Counted from the first letter of the stretch, positions 1-9,719 are shown. The stretch: DNA of 64,000 nucleotides from Vibrio thalassae (GCF_900089835.1 NZ_OANU01000023.1:124001-188000), one strand, 5' to 3'. The notes: a model not told the origin generated them from the sequence alone. A program made the numbers and translations.

Positions 1-2636
1 GGCAAAGCCAATAGAATGTAAACCGTTATCATCCCTGCGATAAAGAACACGATCTGCTCGGCTTTTTGTTTTTGCTGCTCCTCAATAGTGCCACCTAGCT
101 CGGTTTTCACTTCAGGGAATTGAGTGCGCAGTTCTGGAAGCACATTGTCTTCTATATTCTTAACCGCTCTATCGGGCTCAATCACCGCTTCGTCAATAGA
201 ACCATAGATATAAACGGTTCTAAACCCGTTCTCACGTCGTATCTGATTGATGCCCGGCTTACTGGTGATGTTGACCACATCGCCTAACATCACTTTTTTG
301 CCTGACGGGGTGTGAATCAAGGCATAGCGCAATGACGAGAATGCTTCACGCGTCAGTTTAGGGTAGCGAACCATGACTCTTACTTCTTCTGTGTTCCGAA
401 GTACCCGCTGCGCTTCTCCACCATAAAAGCTGCCGCCAACTTGTGACGCTACATTTGCTAAATCTAGCCCGAGATCGTAAGCCACAGGTTTGAGCGAAAG
501 TTGCACTTCGCGGCTGCCCGTATCCATCGAAGAACTGATATCAAACAGCCCCGTCTGAAGCTGAAGCTTTGAAATAAGCTCACGCCCAGCGGCATTCAGC
601 ACTTCCATATCAGGGCCATACAGCAAATAACCAAACTCATCGCCCTCTTCGCCGCCAGTCACATTGTCGTTAATGACAATAGACTTCAAACCAACGATCG
701 TCGGCATTTTCTCACGCCAACGACGAGAGAGCTCAAACGCGTCAACCGGGCGCACCTTTTCATCAACAAGAGGAAGGATGATCATGCCCTCGGTGCGACT
801 GGTGTTAATCGTCATCATGTCGCGAATAACAGGCTGCCCGTACTCTTGCTCTATCTCCTTGTCGACCTCACTCACCACTTTTTCAAGAGTAAGCAAAGCA
901 TCAATCGTTTGTTCATCGGATGCATTACTGTTCATCTCAATTTTGATCATTGGGAAATCAGACGGAACTTTAGGGCTAGGGATCATACGAACGTGACCTG
1001 ATGTGAGCATTGCCGCACTGATAACCAAAACGGCGATAAAGCCAGCCATCACTGACCAACGCCACTCCACACACCACGACACGGTGCGCTTGTATGGCCC
1101 ATGAACAAAGCGGAAAAATGAGCGATTGAAACGGGCGCGATAACTGTTCTCTTTAACTGGGGTAAATTTGGTATGAGACAAATGGGCTGGCAGGATGAGC
1201 TTTGACTCGATCAAGCTGAAAATCAAACAGAAAATAACAACAATTGAGAGGCCATAGAAAAACGCTTTCTCTGGCCCTGTCGAGAATAAGAACGGAACAA
1301 ACACGGCAATAGTTGTTAGCACTCCGAAGGTAGCCGGAGTTGCGACACGCTGAGCTCCGCGCACGACATTAGTGACGCCTCCCCCTTCTTTCTCAACCTC
1401 GGTGTAGACGCTTTCTCCTATGACGATGGCATCATCCACCACAATACCGAGCACCATGATAAACGCGAACAGTGTGATGATATTGATGCTGACATCGAAC
1501 AGCGGCATCAGCATCACGGCTCCCAAGAAACAGACAGGTAAACCCACCATCACCCACATCGCTAAGCGGAATCGTAAGAAGATGGTCAGCAATACCGCCA
1601 CCAGTACCGCCCCCTGTAACAGGTTTTTAAGCATCATATCCAAACGCGCATTCAAGTAATACGTCATATCCATTAGAGTATGAAGTTTGATGCCGTGTGG
1701 TAGCGTCTGATTTCTTGCGTCGATAAAGCGTTTTACCGTCTCTGCAACAGGCACCATATTTTGAGTTTTGGTTGCCTTTACCGTTAAATAAATGCCATTC
1801 TCGCCCGAGAATTTAAAATAGTGTTGACCTTCGGTAAACTCGTCTTTGATTTTGGCAATATCACCTAATAATACCTTGGAGCCATTCGCGCCAACTTTGA
1901 CGGGTATCTGTCGAAACTCAAAGCCGTTGTAATATTGGTTTTCGATACGAATCGACACTAAACCCGTGTTCGTTCTCACTTGCCCTGCAGAGAAGTTAGC
2001 CGAGTACTTCTGAATCGCTGCGACCACATCATCAAGAGTCAGGTCGTACGTTCTTAGCTCATCAGGGTGAACTTCAATACCGATTTCATCGGGTGGAGAA
2101 CTGACTTCAACGAGAGAAACATCACTCAGCTGTAACAGCTCTTTCTCTACCTGTTTAGCAATGGTCTTTAACTCAGATAACGATGTATTGCCCGACAAAA
2201 CCATGCCGATAACGTCCTGCTTAAATTCAATCTGAGTGACCTTGATCGGTTCCATCGCTTTGGGAAAACTCGCTATCGCATCGACCCGCTGTTTTACCTT
2301 ATCCAGCACTTTCATGAGATTGGCCTTAGTGTCAATCTCCAAGGTCACCACACCACCACCTCGGTAAGCGTCTGTCACCGCCTTTTTTATCTCAGTCACA
2401 TCTTTGAGCGACTCTTCCACTTTGATAAGAATCGTCTCTTCGATTTCTTGGGCAGAAACCCCAGGGTAAGAAGCGGTAACGCTGATATAGTTGATTTCAA
2501 AGTTTGGGAACATCTGACGCTGAATCAGAAAGTAGCTCACCGTTCCCATAATCAAAATGAAGGCCATGAGTAGGTTGGCAGCGACCGAGTTGTTGGCAAA
2601 AAGGGCGATAATGCCGCGCTGAGTGGACTTACTCAC
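1..2636 (-). CDS. RND efflux transporter permease, 3' end beyond window
   Basis: Inner-membrane proton-driven efflux pump subunit of the AcrB/HAE1 type. I translated the minus strand from a GTG start at 2636-2634 that overlaps the stop region of the upstream adaptor gene. About 878 codons are present without a stop, against about 1,030 for the family, so roughly the last 150 residues are missing. A first membrane segment lies near residues 10-30, and a large periplasmic porter domain follows. The TM4 proton-relay motif GIVVDDAIV is present near residue 400. The adaptor just upstream shows a typical two-gene RND operon; no TolC-like outer-membrane gene is visible. The substrate cannot be told from sequence. 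Confidence 0.9.
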   Translation of the reverse strand, partial: MSKSTQRGIIALFANNSVAANLLMAFILIMGTVSYFLIQRQMFPNFEINYISVTASYPGVSAQEIEETILIKVEESLKDVTEIKKAVTDAYRGGGVVTLEIDTKANLMKVLDKVKQRVDAIASFPKAMEPIKVTQIEFKQDVIGMVLSGNTSLSELKTIAKQVEKELLQLSDVSLVEVSSPPDEIGIEVHPDELRTYDLTLDDVVAAIQKYSANFSAGQVRTNTGLVSIRIENQYYNGFEFRQIPVKVGANGSKVLLGDIAKIKDEFTEGQHYFKFSGENGIYLTVKATKTQNMVPVAETVKRFIDARNQTLPHGIKLHTLMDMTYYLNARLDMMLKNLLQGAVLVAVLLTIFLRFRLAMWVMVGLPVCFLGAVMLMPLFDVSINIITLFAFIMVLGIVVDDAIVIGESVYTEVEKEGGGVTNVVRGAQRVATPATFGVLTTIAVFVPFLFSTGPEKAFFYGLSIVVIFCLIFSLIESKLILPAHLSHTKFTPVKENSYRARFNRSFFRFVHGPYKRTVSWCVEWRWSVMAGFIAVLVISAAMLTSGHVRMIPSPKVPSDFPMIKIEMNSNASDEQTIDALLTLEKVVSEVDKEIEQEYGQPVIRDMMTINTSRTEGMIILPLVDEKVRPVDAFELSRRWREKMPTIVGLKSIVINDNVTGGEEGDEFGYLLYGPDMEVLNAAGRELISKLQLQTGLFDISSSMDTGSREVQLSLKPVAYDLGLDLANVASQVGGSFYGGEAQRVLRNTEEVRVMVRYPKLTREAFSSLRYALIHTPSGKKVMLGDVVNITSKPGINQIRRENGFRTVYIYGSIDEAVIEPDRAVKNIEDNVLPELRTQFPEVKTELGGTIEEQQKQKAEQIVFFIAGMITVYILLAL

Positions 2637-3795
2637 TGGCTGCTCCTTGGTTTACCAACACCTCTGAACGGTCATTTGATCGTACCACCGACATCCCAAT
2701 TTGCGGAAATTCAGGTACGGTTAATACCAACTCATCGCCATCTTTTACACCCGAATCAATGTAGAAATTAGCCTGCTCTTCACGCAAAACATGGACCGTC
2801 TTAGGAACGAGCTTGTCTTCTTGATCGATAATCCACACTCGGTCGTCGGTGACCAACTCCTGCGGCACTTTAAACAGGTTAGGGATCTGTTTACCATTAA
2901 AAACCACTTCGACATATGAACCAAAAGGTAGTGGTTTAGCATCCGTTTTCAGCGCATAAGGATCGTCAATTCGAATCACCAGGTTAGCCATTCTGGTCGC
3001 GCTGTCTACCACCCCTAGATCACGCATAATCACCCCATCTCGAACCGAATTCGTTCGTCCCTTAGAGATAACATCGGCTTTGACTCCAACAATATTGTCT
3101 GGTAAGAACGGCGCGTCAAAGCCGGCAATAGGCACCATCACTTCCGCCGACTCGATATTGTTCAACTCTGCAACTTGCGCCCCCGAGGTAATATACTGAC
3201 CAACACCGATACTTCTAGAGACCACCAACGCGTCATAAGGCGCTTCAACCTCGCAGTTGGCAAGATCACGATTGGCTCTACGCAACGCAGCCTGCGCCGA
3301 TTTAACGCTGGCCTCGGCACTTAGCACTTGGGGAATACGCAGGTAGAGATCAGAGACTTGAGTGTCTTTAATTTTCTTTGCCTGCCTTTCGGCAACTTTC
3401 GCTTTAGCACGCTCTTCGATGAGCGTCGCTTGCGCTTGAGCAAGTTGGGCTTGGGCTTGCAGTACCGCTGCTTGATAATTATCTTTTTCGATGGTGAAGA
3501 GAATTTCACCACGCTTTACCACCCCACCAGCTACAAAGTTTGGATGCCAACTGGTGACTTCACCGGAAACTTGTGTCGATAGCGCAGTGCGCTCAAGGGG
3601 AACAACCTCACCAAAACTTGAGATTTGTACTTGATGGTTTTCGGCTTGCAGGATTTGGGTTTTAACTCTAGGAATGGTGTCGACTTGTTTTTGGTCGTCA
3701 ATTTCCGGAGCGGTTTGCTCCACTAGCATGAAGCCACCCGCGGCCACACCTAATATCGCGAATGGTAGAATCCATTTAATACTGCGCTTGAACAT
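2629..3795 (-). CDS. RND efflux periplasmic adaptor (membrane fusion protein)
   Basis: Periplasmic adaptor that would link the RND permease encoded next to it to an outer-membrane channel. The 388-residue protein has an N-terminal membrane anchor at about residues 8-27. A barrel-sandwich/lipoyl half follows (around WHPNFVAGGVVKRGEILF). An Ala/Gln/Lys-rich coiled coil spans about residues 110-175, and the second lipoyl half and beta-barrel follow it. No lipobox Cys is seen, so the anchor is probably an uncleaved helix. The stop overlaps the GTG start of the permease, which implies translational coupling. No local regulator gene is present. Confidence 0.9.
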   Translation of the reverse strand: MFKRSIKWILPFAILGVAAGGFMLVEQTAPEIDDQKQVDTIPRVKTQILQAENHQVQISSFGEVVPLERTALSTQVSGEVTSWHPNFVAGGVVKRGEILFTIEKDNYQAAVLQAQAQLAQAQATLIEERAKAKVAERQAKKIKDTQVSDLYLRIPQVLSAEASVKSAQAALRRANRDLANCEVEAPYDALVVSRSIGVGQYITSGAQVAELNNIESAEVMVPIAGFDAPFLPDNIVGVKADVISKGRTNSVRDGVIMRDLGVVDSATRMANLVIRIDDPYALKTDAKPLPFGSYVEVVFNGKQIPNLFKVPQELVTDDRVWIIDQEDKLVPKTVHVLREEQANFYIDSGVKDGDELVLTVPEFPQIGMSVVRSNDRSEVLVNQGAASE

Positions 3796-3914
3796 AGCTT
3801 CCCTTGATTTCTATTCTTCTGCTTTGATTATTGTACGTAATTTCAGCTAGAGAAACTGTAAGGAAACCTCATCTTTTTCTGTGTTTGTGTGAAGAGCAGC
3901 AATAAAAACAAGAA

Positions 3915-3934
3915 GGTATGCATCGCCGCATACC
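3915..3934 (-). terminator. Hairpin terminator after phhB
   Basis: Perfect 7-bp inverted repeat GGTATGC/GCATACC with a 6-nt loop, about 27 bp downstream of the phhB stop. On the minus strand it is followed by a U-rich stretch (TTCTTGTTTTT). Probable end of the phhA-phhB transcript. Confidence 0.55.
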
Positions 3935-3960
3935 CTCCACACTAGATTCATAGGAGGGAG

Positions 3961-4296
3961 TTATGAGTGCGACAGCGAATCACATTTAGCCGCGCAAATA
4001 AAATCGTTTTTATGCAGTCCTTTAATTGAGTGACTCCACCACGTCAGAGTGACTTTCCCCCACTCCAACAGAATGGCGGGGTGATGAAACTCATCTTCTG
4101 CTAACTCGGCAATCTTATTAGCAAAGGCCCAAGCCAGCTTAAAATTCTTGAAAGTAAACTGTTTTTCCAACTGAGGAATGCCATCTCTCTCTATGATGCT
4201 CCAACCACTCAACTCTGAGAGTAATTGTTGCTGCTCTTCCTTCGTTAATGCCAGTGCATCGCTACTACACGCTTCACAGCGCAGTTCATTAAGCAT
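3961..4296 (-). CDS. phhB: Pterin-4a-carbinolamine dehydratase
   Basis: Recycles the oxidised tetrahydropterin cofactor made by phenylalanine hydroxylase. The 111-residue product fits the family length. It contains the conserved core with [19 protein letters not shown] and the motif [22 protein letters not shown], which carries the two active-site histidines. I chose the ATG at 4296 ([10 protein letters not shown]) because it matches the usual PhhB N-terminus and overlaps the phhA stop by 8 bp. That overlap is typical of this coupled pair; an in-frame upstream start at 4317 would lie inside phhA. Confidence 0.93.
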   Translation of the reverse strand: MLNELRCEACSSDALALTKEEQQQLLSELSGWSIIERDGIPQLEKQFTFKNFKLAWAFANKIAELAEDEFHHPAILLEWGKVTLTWWSHSIKGLHKNDFICAAKCDSLSHS

Positions 4297-5080
4297 GGGT
4301 CTTATCCTTTGGTTCAAATAGTGGTGGCAACAATCCAGCGTTCATCGCTCGATTAACGTATTCGGTGAGATCATCCGATCGTAGTTGGTAAAGTTGATCA
4401 ATATCATCCAGCACAAAGTAGGTTGGCTGCATGATATCGATACGGTACGGAGTTCTTAACACGGTATCCAAGTCGAAAGATTGGCGCAGTGGTCGTTCAT
4501 CATCTAACGCATAGAGGGTTTCTCCCGGTGAGGAGAGGATTCCACCACCGTAAATTTTGGTTTGCCCGTTTTGCTCCAGCAAACCAAACTCAACCGTAAA
4601 CCAGTACAGTCGAGCTAGATATACTCGCTGCTTAGCGTCAGCTTCACTGCCTAACTTGCCGTAGATTCGAGTAAATTCGGCAAACTTCGGATTGGTTAGC
4701 ATGGCACAATGGCCAAATATCTCATGAAAGAAATCCGGCTCTTGCAAGTAGTCAAACTCTTCTCTCGAACGCAAAAACGTGGCAACAGGAAATTTGCGAT
4801 CGGCCAATAGCGCAAAGAATCGATCAAAATCAATCAGCGCAGGCACCGGTTCTACTTGCCATCCCGTTTCTCTCTGTAATACTCGATTGATTTCGGGTAG
4901 CTGAGGTACACGATCAAGTGGCAGATCCAGCAAATCTAAACCGCGCAAATACTCCTTACACGCTCTCGCTTTGACTAAGTCGAGCTGCCGAACAACCAAG
5001 TCATGCCAAATCTGATCTTCCTCGCTACTCCACGCCACAAAACCGAGCTCATCGATAGGCTTTGATACGTACTTAGTCAT
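4289..5080 (-). CDS. phhA: Phenylalanine 4-monooxygenase
   Basis: Iron- and tetrahydropterin-dependent enzyme converting L-phenylalanine to L-tyrosine, the first step of phenylalanine catabolism. At 263 residues it is the short bacterial form without the eukaryotic regulatory domain. The iron ligands are visible: the two His of FFHEIFGH near residue 120 and the Glu of WFTVEFG near residue 165. It is followed by overlapping phhB and is divergent from acetoacetyl-CoA synthetase. A TyrR-type box lies in the shared upstream region, so aromatic-amino-acid control is likely. Confidence 0.96.
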   Translation of the reverse strand: MTKYVSKPIDELGFVAWSSEEDQIWHDLVVRQLDLVKARACKEYLRGLDLLDLPLDRVPQLPEINRVLQRETGWQVEPVPALIDFDRFFALLADRKFPVATFLRSREEFDYLQEPDFFHEIFGHCAMLTNPKFAEFTRIYGKLGSEADAKQRVYLARLYWFTVEFGLLEQNGQTKIYGGGILSSPGETLYALDDERPLRQSFDLDTVLRTPYRIDIMQPTYFVLDDIDQLYQLRSDDLTEYVNRAMNAGLLPPLFEPKDKTHA

Positions 5081-5170
5081 CTTGTCACCATTAACAAATC
5101 CGTTACATTAAGCCTATGTGCGGAGAATTTTACTGACAATGATTGCATCGGACTCCAACTTGCACCGCCG

Positions 5171-5188
5171 TGTAACAATTTATTTACA
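5171..5188. promoter_or_regulatory. Candidate TyrR box between phhA and acetoacetyl-CoA synthetase
   Basis: TGTAACAATTTATTTACA matches the known TyrR consensus TGTAAA-N6-TTTACA with one mismatch. An overlapping second palindrome, TTTACATTTGCGTAAA (5183-5198), may be a weaker adjacent site. It sits 91 bp upstream of the phhA start and 117 bp upstream of the divergent gene, so it could control both. Assignment rests on consensus and context only. Confidence 0.6.
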
Positions 5189-5304
5189 TTTGCGTAAATT
5201 CTTCGGACTAATCAATGTATTGTTTTCAGCTGCCATAATTTGACGTATTGAAAATTCACACCAAAACTTAATCACATTCATCGCAGTAAGCACAAAGGAA
5301 GCGC

Positions 5305-7284
5305 ATGCCAAATCACGACACGGATCACACTCCACTCTGGTCACCTTCTATCGAACGAATCGAGATTTCTCATCTCAAAGCCTTTATGAAAGTACTAGAA
5401 CAACAAGAACTCAGCTTTGGTGATTACGCTCAGTTGCATCAGTGGTCCATAAGCCAATCAGAATCCTTTTGGAGCGAAGTCTGGGATTACTGTGGTGTAG
5501 TTGGAGACAAACGTGCGCCGATTTGCCTGTTAGGCGAGCCAAAATGGAATGAAGCGCTCGCTGCGCGCGATACGCTGTGGTTTCCCAATTCAACGTTGAA
5601 CTATGCGGAAAATCTTCTAGCTCATGGCATCCATCACCCGTCTGAAATTGCCATTCAGTTTCACAATGAACATCATCAGTCATCTGGCATCACTTGGCAG
5701 CAACTACTTGAACAAGTTTCTGTTGTCCAGCAATGGCTAATTGAATCAGGTATTGGCGAAGGCGATGTGGTGGCCGGCTATCTACCACATATTCCTCACA
5801 CCGTTATCGCCATGCTTGCTACAACTAGCTTGGGTGCGATTTGGACGTCTACTTCGCCAGATTTTGGCGTCGACAGTGTCATCGAACGGTTTGGGCAAGT
5901 AGAACCTAAAATCCTATTCTGCTGTGACGGGTATCGTTTCAATGGCAAAGCTTTCGGAATGATTGAGAAAAACCAAAGCCTTGTTGATGCTATTCCATCG
6001 ATTACTCAATGTTGCCTGATTCGTTATGCCGAGCACAACAATGGTCAAATGGAAAACGCGATAGATTGGCACGCCTTGGCACATCGCTTTTCTCCTGTGC
6101 CTCTCACTTTCCATCGCGTTAGATTTAACGCTCCATTGTTCATTCTTTACTCTTCAGGGACCACTGGTAAGCCTAAATGCATCGTGCATTCTGTCGGTGG
6201 CACCACTATTAATCACTTGAAAGAACATCAACTTCATTGTGATATCAAACCCGGAGATCGCGTATTCTATTACACCACTTGTGGCTGGATGATGTGGAAC
6301 TGGCAAGTCTCGGCTCTGGCTTCTGGTGCAACCTTAGTGATCTTTGATGGCAGTCCTGTCTATCCAAAAATACACTCTCTTTGGCAGTTAGCCGTCGATG
6401 CCAAGATCACTTTGTTCGGCACCTCTGCAAAATACTTAGAGACACTACAAAAACTTCATTATCGCCCTAAAGAGCACTACGATTTAGCCAATCTAAAAAC
6501 GTTATGCTCAACAGGCTCCGTACTTTACCCACAGCAGTTTGACTATGTCTACGATGCCATAAAGTCAGACCTTCATTTGGCCTCCATCTCGGGTGGCACA
6601 GACATATGCGGCTGTTTCGTTCTGGGTAACCCACTCTCCCCTGTATTTAAGGGTGAATGTCAAGCTCCGGGGCTGGGGCTTGATGTTCAGGTATTCAACG
6701 AGCAAGGAAGACCTGTGATGGAGGAGCGCGGTGAACTGGTTTGCATTAATAGCTTTCCCAATCAACCTGTCGGATTTTGGAATGATTCAGGCAAGCGCTA
6801 TCATGACGCCTATTGGAGTACATTTTTCGGTGTTTGGAATCACGGTGATGATGTAAAGCAGAGCCACACAGGCGGTTTGACGTTCTTTGGGCGTAGTGAC
6901 GCCACGCTTAATCCTGGTGGCGTACGAATTGGTACGGCTGAAATCTATCAGCAAGTGAATCAACTTGAGCAAATTGCCGATTCGATCGCCGTTGGAAGAA
7001 ACCAAGGTGGTAGTGAAACAGTCGTGCTGTTTGTGCAGCTCAAAGAGGCCGAAATATTGGACGACAACCTGAAACAGCAGATAAAACAACGTTTAAAAAC
7101 ACATTGTTCCCCTCGTCACGTTCCATCTGAAATCTACGCTATTAGTGAAATACCACGCACAAAATCGGGCAAGTTGGTGGAACTAGCGGTAAAACAAACC
7201 CTACATGGTCAAACCGTGAAAAACAAAGGGGCAATCGCCAATCCTTGGGTCTTAGATGAAGTCCAATCTCACACTCAAATCTAA
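5305..7284 (+). CDS. aacS: Acetoacetyl-CoA synthetase
   Basis: ATP-dependent ligase of the acyl-adenylate-forming superfamily that activates acetoacetate to acetoacetyl-CoA. The 659-residue length is right for AACS. The adenylation P-loop motif YSSGTTGKPK lies near residue 285, and the conserved C-terminal lysine motif PRTKSGKLVE lies near residue 620. The AACS-type N-terminus with FPNSTLNYAENLL distinguishes it from acetyl-CoA synthetase. The start follows an AAAGGAAG ribosome site. Its position divergent from phhA makes sense, because tyrosine breakdown yields acetoacetate; the remaining tyrosine-pathway genes are not in this window. Confidence 0.93.
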   Translation: MPNHDTDHTPLWSPSIERIEISHLKAFMKVLEQQELSFGDYAQLHQWSISQSESFWSEVWDYCGVVGDKRAPICLLGEPKWNEALAARDTLWFPNSTLNYAENLLAHGIHHPSEIAIQFHNEHHQSSGITWQQLLEQVSVVQQWLIESGIGEGDVVAGYLPHIPHTVIAMLATTSLGAIWTSTSPDFGVDSVIERFGQVEPKILFCCDGYRFNGKAFGMIEKNQSLVDAIPSITQCCLIRYAEHNNGQMENAIDWHALAHRFSPVPLTFHRVRFNAPLFILYSSGTTGKPKCIVHSVGGTTINHLKEHQLHCDIKPGDRVFYYTTCGWMMWNWQVSALASGATLVIFDGSPVYPKIHSLWQLAVDAKITLFGTSAKYLETLQKLHYRPKEHYDLANLKTLCSTGSVLYPQQFDYVYDAIKSDLHLASISGGTDICGCFVLGNPLSPVFKGECQAPGLGLDVQVFNEQGRPVMEERGELVCINSFPNQPVGFWNDSGKRYHDAYWSTFFGVWNHGDDVKQSHTGGLTFFGRSDATLNPGGVRIGTAEIYQQVNQLEQIADSIAVGRNQGGSETVVLFVQLKEAEILDDNLKQQIKQRLKTHCSPRHVPSEIYAISEIPRTKSGKLVELAVKQTLHGQTVKNKGAIANPWVLDEVQSHTQI

Positions 7285-7411
7285 CCTGTTGTACTCAGCC
7301 CATGGAGAATAAAAATTAACTGAATATGAATTGCCTTCTCATCAAAGGTTAAGCGCGCCCGCGTCATAATCCAATCATCAACAAACACCTAATGAACAAA
7401 GGGACTGGATT

Positions 7412-8140
7412 ATGAAACCACTAAGCATTGTTATTATCACTCTGAACGAAGAGAAAAGAATCGCTCGTCTACTCAGTGATTTGAGCTGTCAAACCAACCA
7501 AAACTTCGAAGTGATTGTCGTTGATTCCAACAGTGCTGACCGCACTTGTGAAGTGGCCGAAAAATATCGTCCAGCCCTTCCTGAACTGACTATTCACACC
7601 ATGGAAACACGTGGCGTCAGCCTTGGCCGTAATACCGGCGCTAAGTTAGCCAAGTATGAACGGCTGCTGTTTCTTGATGCCGATGTCCGTTTAGACAAAA
7701 ACTTTCTAGAGAATGCGATGACCAAGCTGGAGCAAGAGAAGCTGGAAGTTGCAGGTATTTACATGGGTTCGCGTAAGCTTGCACCTGCCTACAAAGCCGG
7801 TTATGGACTCTTCAACGCTGGGTTATTTACCACACAGTTCTTTTTTCCAACCGCGGTTGGTGCGTGTATTTTCTCAACCAAACGTGCTCATGACGAAATC
7901 GGAGGGTTTGATGAAAGTATCGTGCTTTGCGAAGACTGCAACTACGTAAAAAAAGCCGCTAAGACATGGCGCTTTCGATTTTTGCCACTGAGTTTCCAGT
8001 TTGACCCACGTCGTCTTGAGCAAGATGGATTCTTTAAGATGGGATTCACGTACTTAAAAGCCAATGTTCGCCGATTCTTCTTTGGTGAAATGCGTAACAA
8101 CGAAATGGAATACAAATTCGGTCACTACCAGCAGCAGTAA
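7412..8140 (+). CDS. Family 2 glycosyltransferase
   Basis: Cytoplasmic or membrane-associated GT-A glycosyltransferase of 242 residues. The N-terminus (LSIVIITLNEEKRIARLL) is the nucleotide-sugar binding strand of GT2 enzymes. VVDSNSADRT and the metal-binding FLDADVRLD near residue 90 follow, and a later CEDCNY acidic motif is also present. No strong membrane span is evident. It is a single gene, separated from the acetoacetyl-CoA synthetase by 127 bp and followed after 53 bp by the DedA-TetR fusion gene, with which it may be co-transcribed. Donor and acceptor are unknown. Confidence 0.82.
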   Translation: MKPLSIVIITLNEEKRIARLLSDLSCQTNQNFEVIVVDSNSADRTCEVAEKYRPALPELTIHTMETRGVSLGRNTGAKLAKYERLLFLDADVRLDKNFLENAMTKLEQEKLEVAGIYMGSRKLAPAYKAGYGLFNAGLFTTQFFFPTAVGACIFSTKRAHDEIGGFDESIVLCEDCNYVKKAAKTWRFRFLPLSFQFDPRRLEQDGFFKMGFTYLKANVRRFFFGEMRNNEMEYKFGHYQQQ

Positions 8141-8193
8141 CCAATCACTCTTATCCCATCAAAACGACAACACTAAGGACGTAAGGAATCGTT

Positions 8194-9372
8194 ATGTTTG
8201 AGACATTGGGACTGTTTCTCGGCTCTTTCTTTGACGCGGTCATTGGCCCTAACCACGTGGTTCCGGGGGAACCGTTTATGATTGCTGCCGGATATCAACT
8301 CTATAGTGGTGGATATCTCGCAGTGCTCGCGGTTCTCTTCGGGGGATTACTCGGCGACCAATTGAGCTTTTTTATTGGCCGCCATTACGGCTTTAGCGCA
8401 CAAAAGAAGCTTCTTCGCTGGCAACCTAAAATACGCAGACCGCTAGCTCGATGTCGCCTTCTTATGAATCGCCGGACCTTTTGGGTCATTGCCTTCGCAA
8501 GGCTGCTAGGCCCTATTGCGTGGGTGGTGCCGTTTATGGCCGGAGCTAACCATATTCGTTGGCGTAAGTTTTCTTTCTATGCCTTGATAGGGCTATTGTT
8601 GGGTGTAGGCCAATTCGTTATCTGGGGCTACCTGTTAGCCGCAGGAGTGGACAATGTGCCAGTACTCGGAGAGATAGCGACCTTCGTTTCTGAACATAAA
8701 TACACGTTAGGACTAGGCTTACTGTCGTTGGTTTTACTCTATTTTGCACTAAAAAAACAATGGCGCTACGCATGGTTGAAAGCAAGCAGCTTTCTATTCA
8801 TTGGGATGTTAGCGCTAAACTACTCACACTTTTTTTGGTTTAGTGACGATACCGTTATCACGACGACCAACACGAATAACAACATCATTGATGTCAACCA
8901 ACTCAACTATAAGGTTGGAATGAGACAGTTGTTTGAACTTTTAGGAATGAGCAAAAGCGCGGTTTATCACTACTACAAAAGCAAAGATGAACTCTTCAAG
9001 GCAGCCACTGAAGCAATGGTGAACGTTGACGCAGATGCGTTGACAGGCAAACCTGTCAGCCAAGGTGCGACAAACGAGCAAAAGATAGAGAATTTCATTG
9101 CCATCTTTGAACAAATGGCGCCTCGCTTTTTCAAAGAAATGCAGCTCGTTACAGATTATATCGAAGTGATCGGCGAGACCAAGGTCGCAGGCGATCCTAG
9201 CATGATGTTAGCGAATCAAAAGTATCTGGCTCTATTAGGCCATTATGTCTCAGAGAAGAACAAACAAGCGCTTTATACCTTAATGCTAGGATTGCTAAAT
9301 CATCAAATCATGATAGGTAAACCACTTGATCAGGAATACATTAGTTACATGATAAAAGGGCATCTCTCCTAA
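8194..9372 (+). CDS. DedA-family membrane protein fused to a TetR-type regulator domain
   Basis: One uninterrupted 392-codon frame encodes two unrelated modules. Residues 1 to about 215 are a DedA/SNARE-associated membrane protein: hydrophobic helices, the conserved LFGGLLGDQLSFFIGRHYG segment near residue 50, and FARLLGP...AGANHIRWRKF. Two further hydrophobic stretches and an Asn/Thr-rich linker follow. Residues about 240-270 then match the TetR helix-turn-helix (VGMRQLFELLGMSKSAVYHY, then YKSKDELF), followed by about 120 residues resembling a TetR C-terminal domain. The TetR first helix looks shortened. DedA proteins are lipid/flippase-related; a tethered DNA-binding domain is unusual. Function is inference. 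The 3' end overlaps the convergent GlpM-like gene by 4 bp. Confidence 0.8.
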   Translation: MFETLGLFLGSFFDAVIGPNHVVPGEPFMIAAGYQLYSGGYLAVLAVLFGGLLGDQLSFFIGRHYGFSAQKKLLRWQPKIRRPLARCRLLMNRRTFWVIAFARLLGPIAWVVPFMAGANHIRWRKFSFYALIGLLLGVGQFVIWGYLLAAGVDNVPVLGEIATFVSEHKYTLGLGLLSLVLLYFALKKQWRYAWLKASSFLFIGMLALNYSHFFWFSDDTVITTTNTNNNIIDVNQLNYKVGMRQLFELLGMSKSAVYHYYKSKDELFKAATEAMVNVDADALTGKPVSQGATNEQKIENFIAIFEQMAPRFFKEMQLVTDYIEVIGETKVAGDPSMMLANQKYLALLGHYVSEKNKQALYTLMLGLLNHQIMIGKPLDQEYISYMIKGHLS

Positions 9373-9719
9373 GCCGCAATCACCATGGTTTTATTCCACA
9401 CTCCCAATAAAATGGTCGCGAAAAGAACCCATACCATAACAGCAGAAAGTAAAGTCCCAGTTAGAGTCAAGAAGTAACTAAAATAGTACACCGCCAATAA
9501 GTAGGCGGCATACGGGAGCAATGAATAGATCCCAAACAATGCCGTCATACGAAGCGCTTCCATATTGCGCTCAGTACCAACGATGTAATGGGCGATAAGC
9601 GCAAAGCTTGGAAACAGTGGAACCAATCCGGCGATAAAAAAACTCTTACTTTTCGAAAGGATTGCGATGAGTAAGACTGCCAGAGCGCCGATCAAGCACT
9701 TTATGAATAATGCGATCAT
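9369..9719 (-). CDS. GlpM-like inner-membrane protein
   Basis: A 116-residue hydrophobic protein with about four membrane helices. Its length and pattern (N-terminal IALFIKCLIGALAVLLIA and the segment FFIAGLVPLFPSFALIAHYIVG) resemble the GlpM/YdgC family, small inner-membrane proteins whose molecular role is unclear. It begins 3 bp after the stop of the upstream hypothetical gene, so the two probably form an operon. It is convergent, with slight overlap, to the DedA-TetR gene. Confidence 0.7.
   Translation of the reverse strand: MIALFIKCLIGALAVLLIAILSKSKSFFIAGLVPLFPSFALIAHYIVGTERNMEALRMTALFGIYSLLPYAAYLLAVYYFSYFLTLTGTLLSAVMVWVLFATILLGVWNKTMVIAA

Noticed and set aside
664-1659. Plus-strand open frames opposite the RND permease
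   Set aside because: They are antisense to an intact conserved coding region and look like codon-bias shadows.
8194-9372. Two separate genes (DedA and TetR) joined by a sequencing error
   Set aside because: The frame is continuous across a plausible Asn/Thr linker, and no start codon with a ribosome site precedes the TetR part. Kept as a fusion, though a read check is advised in the finding.
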